A DNA stretch of 64,000 bases from Erwinia phyllosphaerae (GTDB lineage: Bacteria > Pseudomonadota > Gammaproteobacteria > Enterobacterales > Enterobacteriaceae), in assembly GCF_019132875.1 (NCBI RefSeq), contig NZ_JAHSPF010000001.1, forward strand, positions 186,001 to 250,000, written 5' to 3'. The notes beneath the pieces are model-generated. The model saw only the letters and a program-made list of their open reading frames with translations, was not told where the DNA came from and did not search any database. Positions 56,369-64,000 of this stretch are shown piece after piece. The stretch's first letter is position 1; each line of letters opens with the position of its first letter. A program made the translations under genes and the position numbers.

Positions 56369-57316
56369 TTAGTACGTCGTCTCTGTCTGAGATAACTCCT
56401 GTAGCACCTGCAAAATGTTGGCCGCTGCGGTTGTACCCATTTTCACGTAAGAGGCGTCGCTTACGCCACCAACGTGCGGAGACAGAATGACATTTTCGAC
56501 CTGCTCCCAGATGTGCGGCGTGGTTAATGGTTCACAGCTAAAGCTATCGAGCGCCGCCCAGCGCAACGTCCCCCCTTTTAATGCCGCTGCCAGCGCCGCG
56601 TCGTCGATCAATCCGCCCCGCGCGGTATTGACCAGGATGGCGCCGGGTTTACACTGTGCCAGCGTAACGGCATTTATCATTCCCCGATTTTGTTGCGTTA
56701 AGGGACAATGAAGAGATACAACATCAGCCTGCGTAAGAAGATTTTTGAGTATATCAACACGTTCGCATCCGGGGGGAACCGTGGCGGCATAAGGATCGTA
56801 AGCCAGCACCTTCATACCAAAGGCGCCGGCAATTTTCGCTACGCGACTGCCAATCGCACCCAGACCAATCAGCCCCAGCGTTTTGCCTTCCAGTTCGAGC
56901 GATTTATGCGTCGATTTATCCCAGTGCCCTTCGCGCAGGCGGCGGTCAAGCGGAATGATTGACTTGGCACAGGCCAGAATTAACGCCCAGGCGTGTTCTG
57001 AAACCGCCGCGGCGTTAGCGCCTGTCGCCGCGCGAACCATCACGCCGCGCGCTGCCGCCGCTTCGACGTCAATGACATCAATGCCGCTGCCATGCTTGGA
57101 AATTACCTTCAATGCCGGAGCGGCATCCATCACAGATGCCGTAATCTTGCCATAGCGCACTAATATGGCGACCGGATTATGCTGCTGGCATAATTCTATC
57201 AGTTGGTTTTCTGATGGTTGGCGACCAGCAAATACGAGTTCATAATCTTCCAGCATGCCGAGCGCCGCTTCAGCCAAATCGCTGCCGGTTACCAGTACGA
57301 CTTTTTTAATGCTCAT
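56369..57316 (-). CDS. D-2-hydroxyacid dehydrogenase (PGDH-like)
   Basis: A 315-residue NAD-dependent dehydrogenase. The Rossmann motif is GLIGLGAIGSRVAKI near residue 150; the catalytic Arg is in NTARGGLID, the Glu in SCEPL and the His in SPHVGGVS, all in family order. There is no ACT domain, so it is not the serine-pathway SerA. It overlaps the RraA-like gene by 4 bases (ATGA). With an aldolase that yields 2-oxoacids, it could interconvert a 2-oxoacid and its hydroxyacid. Confidence 0.9.
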   Translation of the reverse strand: MSIKKVVLVTGSDLAEAALGMLEDYELVFAGRQPSENQLIELCQQHNPVAILVRYGKITASVMDAAPALKVISKHGSGIDVIDVEAAAARGVMVRAATGANAAAVSEHAWALILACAKSIIPLDRRLREGHWDKSTHKSLELEGKTLGLIGLGAIGSRVAKIAGAFGMKVLAYDPYAATVPPGCERVDILKNLLTQADVVSLHCPLTQQNRGMINAVTLAQCKPGAILVNTARGGLIDDAALAAALKGGTLRWAALDSFSCEPLTTPHIWEQVENVILSPHVGGVSDASYVKMGTTAAANILQVLQELSQTETTY

Positions 57317-58008
57317 GGCAATACCTCCCCTTCGCTCAGCATACCCGCCTGACGCAAAGCGTTCTCCAGCCAGTGTGGGCGAAGATCGCCGTCGTGGATA
57401 GCCGACAGACGTTTTACCTCTCCTTCCAGTTTACCTTTCGCCAGCTCAATAATGGTACCTACTTCATCGCGAGGGATAACCACGACGCCGTCAATATCCC
57501 CAACCACCAGGTCTCCCGCCTGCACCGCGGCGCCTGCGACCGAAATAGCATGATTGACCCGGCCTGGAATGAACTTGGTAGGGCCGCACGGATTGAGACC
57601 GGCTGTAAAAACAGGAAATCTTTGTTTACTTAAGGTTTCAGCATCACGAACTGCGCCGTCAATGATGATACCTGCGATGCCGCTGGCCTGTGCCTGCGTT
57701 GCCATGATCTCACCCAGTAAAGCGCAGGAGAGATCGCCCTTGCCGTCTATCACTAACACGTCGCCAGGCCTGGCGACGGCCATCGCAGCGTGAATAGCCA
57801 GGTTATCTCCAGGGCGGACCTCTACGGTAATCGCCGGGCCAGCCACAGCCATGTGCGGCGCCAGTGGCTTGATACGTCCATGTAATGTGCCGCGGCGTCC
57901 GGCCACATCAGCGAGAATCGCCGCCTGATATTCGGCGGCCTGACGGACCTCTTCCGCGCTAACGCGCTCAATATTCAAATTTATTAATTTCTGTTGTGAA
58001 GCAGGCAT
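57313..58008 (-). CDS. RraA-family aldolase/decarboxylase
   Basis: A 231-residue member of the RraA/HMG aldolase family, with GDVLVIDGKGDLSCALLGE and GIIIDGAVRDAETLSKQRFPVF (the metal- and substrate-binding R and D in DGAVRD) and VNHAISVAGAAVQAGDLVVGDIDGVVVIPRD. Family members cleave 4-hydroxy-4-methyl- or 4-carboxy-4-hydroxy-2-oxoglutarate-type acids, or decarboxylate oxaloacetate. GGAG lies 7 bases before the ATG. It is first in a two-gene operon with the dehydrogenase and divergent from the IclR gene. Confidence 0.87.
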   Translation of the reverse strand: MPASQQKLINLNIERVSAEEVRQAAEYQAAILADVAGRRGTLHGRIKPLAPHMAVAGPAITVEVRPGDNLAIHAAMAVARPGDVLVIDGKGDLSCALLGEIMATQAQASGIAGIIIDGAVRDAETLSKQRFPVFTAGLNPCGPTKFIPGRVNHAISVAGAAVQAGDLVVGDIDGVVVIPRDEVGTIIELAKGKLEGEVKRLSAIHDGDLRPHWLENALRQAGMLSEGEVLP

Positions 58009-58028
58009 GGTTAGTCTCCATTTGTTTT

Positions 58029-58134
58029 ACTGTGTACAACATTGATGTACTATATAAAACAACTATACGAGCATTGCTTCTCTTTTCGCCAGAGTTGCGA
58101 GCTTGTTTGTGATGTAAACACGAAGTTAATCACA
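58029..58134 (-). promoter_or_regulatory. shared promoter/operator module 1 (IclR candidate)
   Basis: Contains ACTGTGTACAAC (58029-58040) next to AAAACAACTATACGAG, and GATGTAAACACGAAG...AATCACA (58111-58134). The same two boxes, again 82 bases apart, occur upstream of the amidohydrolase at 62658-62763. The only regulator in the cluster is the IclR protein encoded just to the right. Confidence 0.7.
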
Positions 58135-58174
58135 AAATTCAGGTACAATTTTGTTCGGCCAAAAGGAGAAAGTG

Positions 58175-58891
58175 ATGGGGAATGAAGGCGTAATTGCCGT
58201 TGAAAAGGCGCTCGCTTTACTGGATTGCTTCCGTCCCGGTAATGACAGCCTGACGTTAACTGAGCTGGCCCAGCTTTCGGGATACCACAAAACCACCGTT
58301 TATCGCTTAATGAATTCGCTTGAGCGTATGAACTACATTATCCGGCATGAAGATGGCACCTATACGCTCGGCCACCGTCTGCTCTATCTCGGCAAACTTT
58401 TTGAGCAATCATTTCAGCTTGCGAGAATTGTACAACCGGAATTGCAGGCGCTGTCTCAGGCCTCCAGTGAAAGTGCGAGCTGGTATGTGATAGAGGGCGG
58501 CCAACGCCTGTGTCTGTTCCGCGCCGAAACTTCAGAGGGATTACGCCATAGCAACCTGCCCGGCAGTCAATTCCCACTGGATGGTTCCGCTATCAGCAAA
58601 GTTTTACGTCATTGGGGACTGGGTGAGGCGCTGCCGGAAGACGAAGAAACGCTGCCGTTCTATACCTCTGGCGCGCGAGATCCGCACACTGCGGCCTTTG
58701 CGATGCCGGTTTTTGGCGTCCACGATAACCCCATCGCGGCACTGGCGCTGACAGGACCGTCATCGCGTCTGACTGCAGACCGCAAAGAGAGCGGCCTCAG
58801 CCAGCTTATGCGGGAGACGGCCAACCGCCTGTCGATCAAGTCAGGGGCCAGTAAACCCTTCTGCGAAAAATTTTACGGTATAAAAGAATAA
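58175..58891 (+). CDS. IclR-family regulator
   Basis: A 238-residue regulator with an N-terminal winged HTH (AVEKALALLDCFRPGNDSLT and LAQLSGYHKTTVYRLMNSLE) and a C-terminal effector domain with LFEQSFQLARIVQPELQAL. Start ATG at 58175 with AGGAG 7 bases upstream. It lies between the aldolase/dehydrogenase operon and the transporter/amidohydrolase operon and is the probable regulator of both. It ends in a convergent terminator at 58903. Confidence 0.9.
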   Translation: MGNEGVIAVEKALALLDCFRPGNDSLTLTELAQLSGYHKTTVYRLMNSLERMNYIIRHEDGTYTLGHRLLYLGKLFEQSFQLARIVQPELQALSQASSESASWYVIEGGQRLCLFRAETSEGLRHSNLPGSQFPLDGSAISKVLRHWGLGEALPEDEETLPFYTSGARDPHTAAFAMPVFGVHDNPIAALALTGPSSRLTADRKESGLSQLMRETANRLSIKSGASKPFCEKFYGIKE

Positions 58892-58902
58892 CGTATGTTG
58901 AA

Positions 58903-58925
58903 AAGGCGGGAAAAATCCCGCCTTT
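58903..58925. terminator. bidirectional terminator between iclR and MFS gene
   Basis: AGGCGGGA-aaaa-TCCCGCCTTTG lies between convergent stops at 58891 and 58931 and can serve both strands. Confidence 0.8.
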
Positions 58926-58930
58926 GCTTA

Positions 58931-60265
58931 TTAATGGGTGACCGGTTTTTCCTGACCGGCAGGCTGCGAGTAATGACGCCCCATGATCAGCACCGCAATG
59001 CCGCCTGCCAGGCACAAGCCAGCCAGTGGTAGCATCGCCAGCGTATGGCTTCCTGTCTGTTCGCTAATAATACCGTAGGCATTCACCATCACCACTCCGC
59101 CAATCAGGTTGGCTATCGCGCCGATTGCCGCCAGCCCCGCGGCGACTGATGTGCTGCTCATCCAGCCTGAGGCCATCGCCCAGAATGGCCCCTTCGCCGA
59201 ATAAGCGCCAATTAATATGGTACTGAGAATAACAATGGTAATCGGCAGCGACAGATTGATGAACGCAGCGAACACGCCAGCCGCAATCATAAAGAGGGTG
59301 AGAGCCGTGTGCCAGCGGCGTTCATTGGTGCGGTCCGAGCTCCGTCCCCAGACAATCATCAGCACCGAGGCCAGGCCATAGGGGATGGCATTAAGCAGCC
59401 CGGTAGTCAGGTTATCAAGATGGAATGACTTTAGTAGCTGTGGAGACCAGACGCTAAGCGTGGTTCCAGCAGAGGACGCGCCGGCGTAAATCAGCGCCAT
59501 AAGCCAGATTTGGCGGTGCTTCAACAGCTGCCATGTGCTGATGTGGCCGATCTGTTTCTGCTGTTGGCGCTCGGCATCTAACGTGTTTTCCAGCCACGCT
59601 TTCTGCCGCTCGTTCAACCAGCCAGCCTGATGCGGGCGGTCCCGCAGGATAAAAAATGCGGCTATCCCCAGCAGCACCGCAGGCAGCCCCTCAATAATGA
59701 ATAACAGATGCCAGCCGCGCAGCCCGAACCAGCCATCCAGCGTCAGGATCAAACCTGAAAGCGGTGAACCAATAAAGTTAGCCAGCGGAATGGCCACCAT
59801 AAAAGAGGCAATAATGCGCGCACGGTAACGCGAAGGGATCCACCAGGTAAGATAGAGCACCACGCCCGGGAAAAAGCCCGCTTCCGCCGCTCCCAGCAGA
59901 AAACGCACGATATAAAGGGAGGTTGTATTTTGCACCAGCGCCATACACATCGATACCATTCCCCAACTGATCATAATCCGCGGGAGCCACAATCGTGCGC
60001 CGACCTTCTGCATTGCCAGGTTGCTGGGTACCTCAAATATAAAGTAGGCCACAAAATATAAGCTGCTGGCGAAGCCAAAAGCCGCCTTGCTCAGGCCCAG
60101 ATCCTCATTCATCTGAAGCGCAGCCATACCTATATTGCCCCGGTCAATAATCGAGACCAGATAGCTTACGACCAGGAAAGGCAGGATGCGCCAGATAACC
60201 CGCCGCATGGTCTCTTTTTCCAGCGCGTCGTTGTCGATAGCGCTATTCGGTAATTGATCGGTCAT
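58931..60265 (-). CDS. MFS transporter, anion:cation symporter (ACS) type
   Basis: A 444-residue carrier with 12 helices and ACS-family features: VSIIDRGNIGMAALQMNEDL in helix 1 and EVPSNLAMQKVGARLWLPRI in loop 2-3, then GAAEAGFFPGVVLYLTWWIP. ACS members import organic anions such as phthalate, glucarate or hexuronates. ATG at 60265 with GAGGAA upstream. It follows the AAHS-type carrier by 58 bases, giving two different acid carriers in one operon. Confidence 0.88.
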   Translation of the reverse strand: MTDQLPNSAIDNDALEKETMRRVIWRILPFLVVSYLVSIIDRGNIGMAALQMNEDLGLSKAAFGFASSLYFVAYFIFEVPSNLAMQKVGARLWLPRIMISWGMVSMCMALVQNTTSLYIVRFLLGAAEAGFFPGVVLYLTWWIPSRYRARIIASFMVAIPLANFIGSPLSGLILTLDGWFGLRGWHLLFIIEGLPAVLLGIAAFFILRDRPHQAGWLNERQKAWLENTLDAERQQQKQIGHISTWQLLKHRQIWLMALIYAGASSAGTTLSVWSPQLLKSFHLDNLTTGLLNAIPYGLASVLMIVWGRSSDRTNERRWHTALTLFMIAAGVFAAFINLSLPITIVILSTILIGAYSAKGPFWAMASGWMSSTSVAAGLAAIGAIANLIGGVVMVNAYGIISEQTGSHTLAMLPLAGLCLAGGIAVLIMGRHYSQPAGQEKPVTH

Positions 60266-60323
60266 TGTTTCCTCGCAGGGTTTCATTATGTTTATCAGGA
60301 AAACGATGTAGAGATGTCATACC

Positions 60324-61592
60324 TTACTTCAGCTTGACGCCTCTGGTTTCCGGCGCCAGCCACACCACCACCATTGCCGCCAGGAAGGCGACCACGGTAG
60401 TCGCCAGTCCCGCGGTGAAACCGCCGGCGCTGGCCACGGCGCCGATTAGCAGGGGCGCGATAAACCCGCCCAGCCGGCCTCCGTTGTAGGCGAGCCCCAT
60501 CAGGAAGCCACGCGATGACGTGTCTCCGATGATTTCTGCCAGGAAGGGTCCCGAGCCCGCAAAAATACCATTAACACCAAAACCAGCCATGAAAATCGCC
60601 AGCATCAGAATGAAGGGTTGAGTAGTAACAAGGTAAAGCGCAACAGCCATGGCGCCCGTTAACAGATAAATCAAGAACATCGGACGACGCCCCCATTTAT
60701 CCGCCAGCACTGAAAAGACCAGAAAACCTGCGATCGCCCCGACCTGCAGCGCGAGCACAAATTTCAGGCTGTGCAGAAAATCCAGATGTTTTACTTCCCG
60801 TAGATAGGTTGGCGTCCAGGTAAATACACCCCAGAACAGATACTGAATAAAAAAGATAAAGACGAAAGCCAGCAGCAGGCCTTTCAGATTTTGTTTGCCC
60901 AGCTTCGAGGCTGGTTGAGTGTGCTTAGCTTTCCCCTGCTGCCGTGCAAGCCAAACCTCTGATTCCGGCGTGAACCTGGCCACCACGCTCATAATGAATA
61001 CCGGCAGCGCGCCGATCATAAACAGATAGCGCCATGCGCCCTGCTCCAGGCCGCCGTTAACCGAACTCACGATTGCCGTCAGGCTGATAGCCAGAATAGC
61101 GCCAACAGGTAAGCCCATTTGCATCAAAGCGCCGCCGCGCGCACGCCGTTCAGGTCGCCAGGTTTCAGCAATCAGCGCCGCACCTGACGTCCACATTCCG
61201 CCCATACCCAGCGCACCACAAAAACGCAAAAGTGCGAAATGCTGTTGATCGTGCGTAAAGGCTAACAGTCCGGAAAAGAGTGAATAGATGGCGATACAGG
61301 TCAGGGCCGTTTTTACCCGACCAATTTTATCGGCGATAAAACCAAAAAGGATCCCGCCGACGATCTGTCCACCGGCAGTGACGCTGATAAACAGTCCAAG
61401 CTCGCTTTTATTCACGCCAAACACTACCCCTAATACCGGCAATAGTAATGAGAGCAGGAATGAGTCGTAGCTTTCAAATGCCCAGCCAAGGCCACCCAGC
61501 GTCAGCGTTCGTTTCTCAGCCACGTGCTGAGGCAAAGAGTCTGTCGTCGCTTTAGTCGCAGTAAGCTGCTTGAACTCGCTTTTACTGGTCAT
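60324..61592 (-). CDS. MFS transporter, aromatic acid:H+ symporter (AAHS) type
   Basis: A 422-residue carrier of the sugar/AAHS type. The first helix holds GWAFESYDSFLLSLLLPVLG, at the place of the AAHS DGxD motif, and loop 2-3 reads GFIADKIGRVKTAL. The second-half repeat is SVLADKWGRRPMFLIY. Likely imports an organic or aromatic acid. GGAG lies 7 bases before the ATG, and the gene overlaps the amidohydrolase stop by 11 bases, so both belong to one operon. Confidence 0.87.
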   Translation of the reverse strand: MTSKSEFKQLTATKATTDSLPQHVAEKRTLTLGGLGWAFESYDSFLLSLLLPVLGVVFGVNKSELGLFISVTAGGQIVGGILFGFIADKIGRVKTALTCIAIYSLFSGLLAFTHDQQHFALLRFCGALGMGGMWTSGAALIAETWRPERRARGGALMQMGLPVGAILAISLTAIVSSVNGGLEQGAWRYLFMIGALPVFIMSVVARFTPESEVWLARQQGKAKHTQPASKLGKQNLKGLLLAFVFIFFIQYLFWGVFTWTPTYLREVKHLDFLHSLKFVLALQVGAIAGFLVFSVLADKWGRRPMFLIYLLTGAMAVALYLVTTQPFILMLAIFMAGFGVNGIFAGSGPFLAEIIGDTSSRGFLMGLAYNGGRLGGFIAPLLIGAVASAGGFTAGLATTVVAFLAAMVVVWLAPETRGVKLK

Positions 61593-62637
61593 TGATATTC
61601 TCCACAGAGGCTATCCGGTAGCAGGTTGCGGCAGTGCGCCAGAACAACTGCGCCTGTTCGTCAGGGGAAGCCTGTTGCGCCAGGCGTTTGCAGGCATTCC
61701 AGAAGACGCCGTAGCTGAACATGCCTTTGTCGACCGGAAAGTTACTGGCGAACATGCAGCGGTTCACACCGAAAAGAGAAACGATCGTCTCAAACCACGG
61801 TTGCCAGGCCTGTGCCAGCATTCGCGAATCAGGTGGTGTCTCTGCCATTGCGAAGTGAAATCCCCTGACCGTCATGCCAAAGCCGCTAATTTTTACGCAT
61901 ACGTTCGGCAGTGCCGCCAGATTTCTCATACTGCTTCGCCACTGCTGAAACATGTCAGGATCCCTTTCTGAATAAGGCCCTACGCCGACTGGCCCGCCGC
62001 AGTGATCGAGCACAATCTGTAGCGTTGGTATTTGCCGCGCCAGCTCGGCAATTTCATCCAGCTGCGTGTGGTAAACCCACACGTCAAGCGACAATCCATT
62101 TTTCGCGAGGCAGACAGCGCCCTGGCGGAACGGAGCGCTCAGCGCCAGGCCTGCTGGTGGCGTAACCGGGCTGGACGTTACCCGCGGATCCGGATGCCAG
62201 GCCAGTGGATTACGCATTCCGCGCAACCGCCCGCCTGATAAAGCCAGCGCACTCTCGATGGCAGGCTGCATCGCATCGCCCGCCAGCAAGCTAAGGCCGC
62301 CGATGATGGCTTCACATCCGAGAGCGTTTGCATAATTTCCGCTAGCGAACATCGCGGCTATGCCACTGGCAAACTCGATTTCACCAAGCGGTTTCAGCGT
62401 TTCCGGCCCTTCGAGACGCAGCATAGAACGGCACTGCACGTAGACAGATGAGAAAACGCGATGCCCTGAGGTCTGGATATCGTCGCTGAACTCGTGGGTG
62501 AGATAGCGTCCGGTTTGCCGATCCCAGAGATGATGATGCGCATCAATGATGGGCAGCTCGGGTTGTAGTGGCGTCTCACGATGTAGCACAAGCCACTCGT
62601 TTCTGACCGCAAGATGCGGTGCGGTAACGATCTCCAT
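61582..62637 (-). CDS. amidohydrolase_2 family lactonase-like hydrolase
   Basis: A 351-residue TIM-barrel amidohydrolase. The N-terminal metal motif is IIDAHHHLWDRQTG (HxH), followed by VFSSVYVQCR, the mid-barrel His in IVLDHCGGP and the late Asp region in CMFASNFPVD. These match the amidohydrolase_2 group that includes sugar lactonases and 2-pyrone-4,6-dicarboxylate lactonase. ATG at 62637 with GAGG 5 bases upstream. First gene of the operon with two carriers, downstream of the shared promoter module. Confidence 0.87.
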   Translation of the reverse strand: MEIVTAPHLAVRNEWLVLHRETPLQPELPIIDAHHHLWDRQTGRYLTHEFSDDIQTSGHRVFSSVYVQCRSMLRLEGPETLKPLGEIEFASGIAAMFASGNYANALGCEAIIGGLSLLAGDAMQPAIESALALSGGRLRGMRNPLAWHPDPRVTSSPVTPPAGLALSAPFRQGAVCLAKNGLSLDVWVYHTQLDEIAELARQIPTLQIVLDHCGGPVGVGPYSERDPDMFQQWRSSMRNLAALPNVCVKISGFGMTVRGFHFAMAETPPDSRMLAQAWQPWFETIVSLFGVNRCMFASNFPVDKGMFSYGVFWNACKRLAQQASPDEQAQLFWRTAATCYRIASVENINDQ

Positions 62638-62657
62638 GAACACCTCGCATTTGTTGC

Positions 62658-62763
62658 ACTGTGTACAACTGTGTTTTATTTTACAAAACTACTATAACGA
62701 GGCTGTCGCGTTTTTATCCAGTTAACGATTGGTTTAAATGATGTAAATAAGAGGTGAATCACA
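62658..62763 (-). promoter_or_regulatory. shared promoter/operator module 2 (IclR candidate)
   Basis: Contains ACTGTGTACAAC (62658-62669) with AAAACTACTATAACGAG nearby, and GATGTAAATAAGAGG...AATCACA (62740-62763). The 24-base box matches module 1 at 20 of 24 positions, and the 82-base spacing is identical, which supports joint control of the two operons. Confidence 0.7.
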
Positions 62764-63024
62764 GATGTTTCATCTTGTGAAAGAGGAGGAAAGTTGAGTA
62801 TTGAGAAGGAGTAATTATTTTTCAGTGAGTTAAAGATTGATTCAACGCTGATTAACGCAGACGCTATTCAGTGGGTATGCACCTGCCAAAGAAAAAGCAA
62901 TAGTCGTCTGGCATCAGTCATGCAGCGAAGCCGCCATGCTCTGACAGATTTCACTCATCTCATCGCCCCTTGTATGTCAGAATTACCATAATCTCCTACC
63001 GATATTTATAGTTGCCTACAATAC

Positions 63025-63075
63025 CTATGTCTGCTTCTGGCACATAACTGCTGTAGCAGCCCTGACAGGGAGACT
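63025..63075. repeat. GAGCGA hairpin repeat, copy 9 (first arm only)
   Basis: TATGTCTGCTTCTGGCACATAACTGCTG matches the first arm of the repeat; no clear second arm follows. Confidence 0.5.
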
Positions 63076-63323
63076 TATTGGGCTTACACCCTCTTTGTTC
63101 ACCGACATGAGAAGTGCACGCGTGATAAACGCTTTATACACTAGAAATATTCTGCAAAGCCGTCATGCAACTTTCAGCTAACTGCTCAGCAATCTGAGCA
63201 ATGCACCAGGACAGACGCAACGTTATTATCCGGGACAGGTTAATTGCAGACAGTGTCTTTATCCTCTTTGCAGGCCGCTCAGGTGAGTGAATCTGTGAGA
63301 TCAAACATAACAGGGAAAGCAGT

Positions 63324-64000
63324 ATGAAACTGGCAGTGATATCAGATATACATGGGAATCTTCCGGCGCTGGATGCTGTGCTGGCGGACATTCAATCTCA
63401 GGGGGTCGATCAGATTGTGAACCTGGGCGATATCGTTTCAGGAGGGCTATTTCCTGCGGAAACTGCCGACAGGCTGATGTCTCTTAACATTCCAACTATA
63501 AGGGGTAATCACGAACGACAACTCCTCGAACAGGATTTGTCAGGTATGAGCTTGTCTGACCGCCATGCGTTTAAAAGCCTTCAGGCTGCGCATTGGAAAT
63601 GGCTTAAAAACCTGCCAGCGCAGTTAACTTTTAATGAAGACATTCTGATGGTGCACGGTGTACCGGGCGACGACCTCATTTATCTTCTTGAAGAGGTCAC
63701 TGTTTCAGGCGTGCAGCCCTCATCTGAAGCGCGCGTTTTAGCACTTATTGAAAGCAGAAGCGAATCGCTGATCCTGTGCGGCCATACGCATATCCCCCGA
63801 AAACTGCGGCTGTCCGACGGCCGACTCATTGTCAATCCCGGCAGCGTAGGATTGCAGGCTTATGATGATGACGCACCCTTTACGCATATAATGGAAAGTG
63901 GTTCTCCCCATGCCCGCTATGCAATTGTGGAGCAACATAACGGGCTATGGAAAGCGGAACTCAAAGCGATTGAGTATGACTGGGAATCAGCAGCTTTAGT
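63324..64000 (+). CDS. calcineurin-like metallophosphoesterase, N-terminal part (cut by window edge)
   Basis: The first 225 residues of a YfcE/MPE-type phosphoesterase. Metal motifs in order: DIHGN near residue 8, LGDIVSGG near 34, RGNHERQ near 61, and CGHTHIPRKL near 153, with VNPGSVG following. This is the full core fold; only the C-terminus is missing. AGGGAAAGCAGT precedes the ATG. The substrate is unknown (phosphodiester or nucleotide). No link to the IclR cluster is apparent. Confidence 0.88.
   Translation, partial: MKLAVISDIHGNLPALDAVLADIQSQGVDQIVNLGDIVSGGLFPAETADRLMSLNIPTIRGNHERQLLEQDLSGMSLSDRHAFKSLQAAHWKWLKNLPAQLTFNEDILMVHGVPGDDLIYLLEEVTVSGVQPSSEARVLALIESRSESLILCGHTHIPRKLRLSDGRLIVNPGSVGLQAYDDDAPFTHIMESGSPHARYAIVEQHNGLWKAELKAIEYDWESAAL

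Larger units (their letters stand above)
62638..63323. other. intergenic region with promoter module and hairpin repeat
   Basis: A 686-base stretch. It carries the amidohydrolase promoter module (62658-62763) and a hairpin repeat copy (63025-63075). The rest (62770-63020 and 63080-63300) shows no gene I can support. Confidence 0.5.

Overview
The window looks like a chromosomal segment of a plant-associated member of the Erwiniaceae (Pantoea/Erwinia type). Two things point there. The left third keeps the gene order putA-putP-efeUOB-phoH-serX(tRNA-Ser)-ghrA-ycdX found near 23-24 min in Escherichia coli. A gene at 6642-7937 also carries a near-perfect HrpL (hrp-box) promoter, which implies a Hrp type III secretion system elsewhere in the genome.

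Layout. (1) 1-2905: ycdX (cut by the window edge), ghrA and a POT-family peptide transporter. (2) 3125-6634: two tRNA-Ser(GGA) genes, each followed by repeats that restart inside the tRNA 3' end (178-bp units after the second gene, shortened units after the first), three copies of a 230-bp element, and phoA with a Pho box between the two tRNA loci. (3) 6642-9785: a cysteine-free harpin-like protein with LPSY/PPSY motifs behind an hrp box, then a chemoreceptor. (4) 10095-21712: phoH, the Fur-boxed efeUOB iron-uptake operon, a TumE/TumA-type toxin-antitoxin pair, and divergent putP/putA with PutA operator-like boxes. (5) 21808-33691: accessory genes, namely SDR/AraC, two divergent c-di-GMP proteins with complementary degenerate domains, an alpha/beta hydrolase, a PRISE-like reductase, a P-loop kinase and an MFS/LysR pair. 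(6) 33973-35847: a Tlde1-like peptidoglycan-targeting effector with an immunity candidate, a small secreted four-cysteine protein and a truncated second Tlde1 copy. (7) 36849-44341: the complete arginine succinyltransferase operon astCADBE with a CycA-like permease as sixth gene and an ARG box upstream. (8) 45023-56179: a patchwork of single regulators and enzymes (AraC/TSUP, LysR/GST, AraC/glutamine amidotransferase, kinase, AHL-lactonase-like, hexapeptide acyltransferase, AhpD-like, DUF1330, LysR/flavodoxin remnant) separated by copies of a GAGCGAAAAGCGGAC-type hairpin repeat, with several gene remnants. (9) 56369-62637: an uncharacterised catabolic cluster (2-hydroxyacid dehydrogenase, RraA-type aldolase, IclR regulator, two MFS carriers, amidohydrolase) whose two outward promoters share two boxes at identical 82-bp spacing. 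(10) 63324-64000: start of a metallophosphoesterase.

How parts work together. Put and Ast proteins convert proline and arginine to glutamate; EfeUOB imports iron; PhoA/PhoH are classic phosphate-regulated genes. The IclR-flanked cluster probably imports and degrades a lactone-forming sugar acid or aromatic acid. The most unusual items are the HrpL-type PPxY-like protein, the tRNA-Ser repeat array that resembles the E. coli tyrT/rtT arrangement, and the IclR-linked cluster. All function calls come from reading the sequence and family knowledge; no searches were run.
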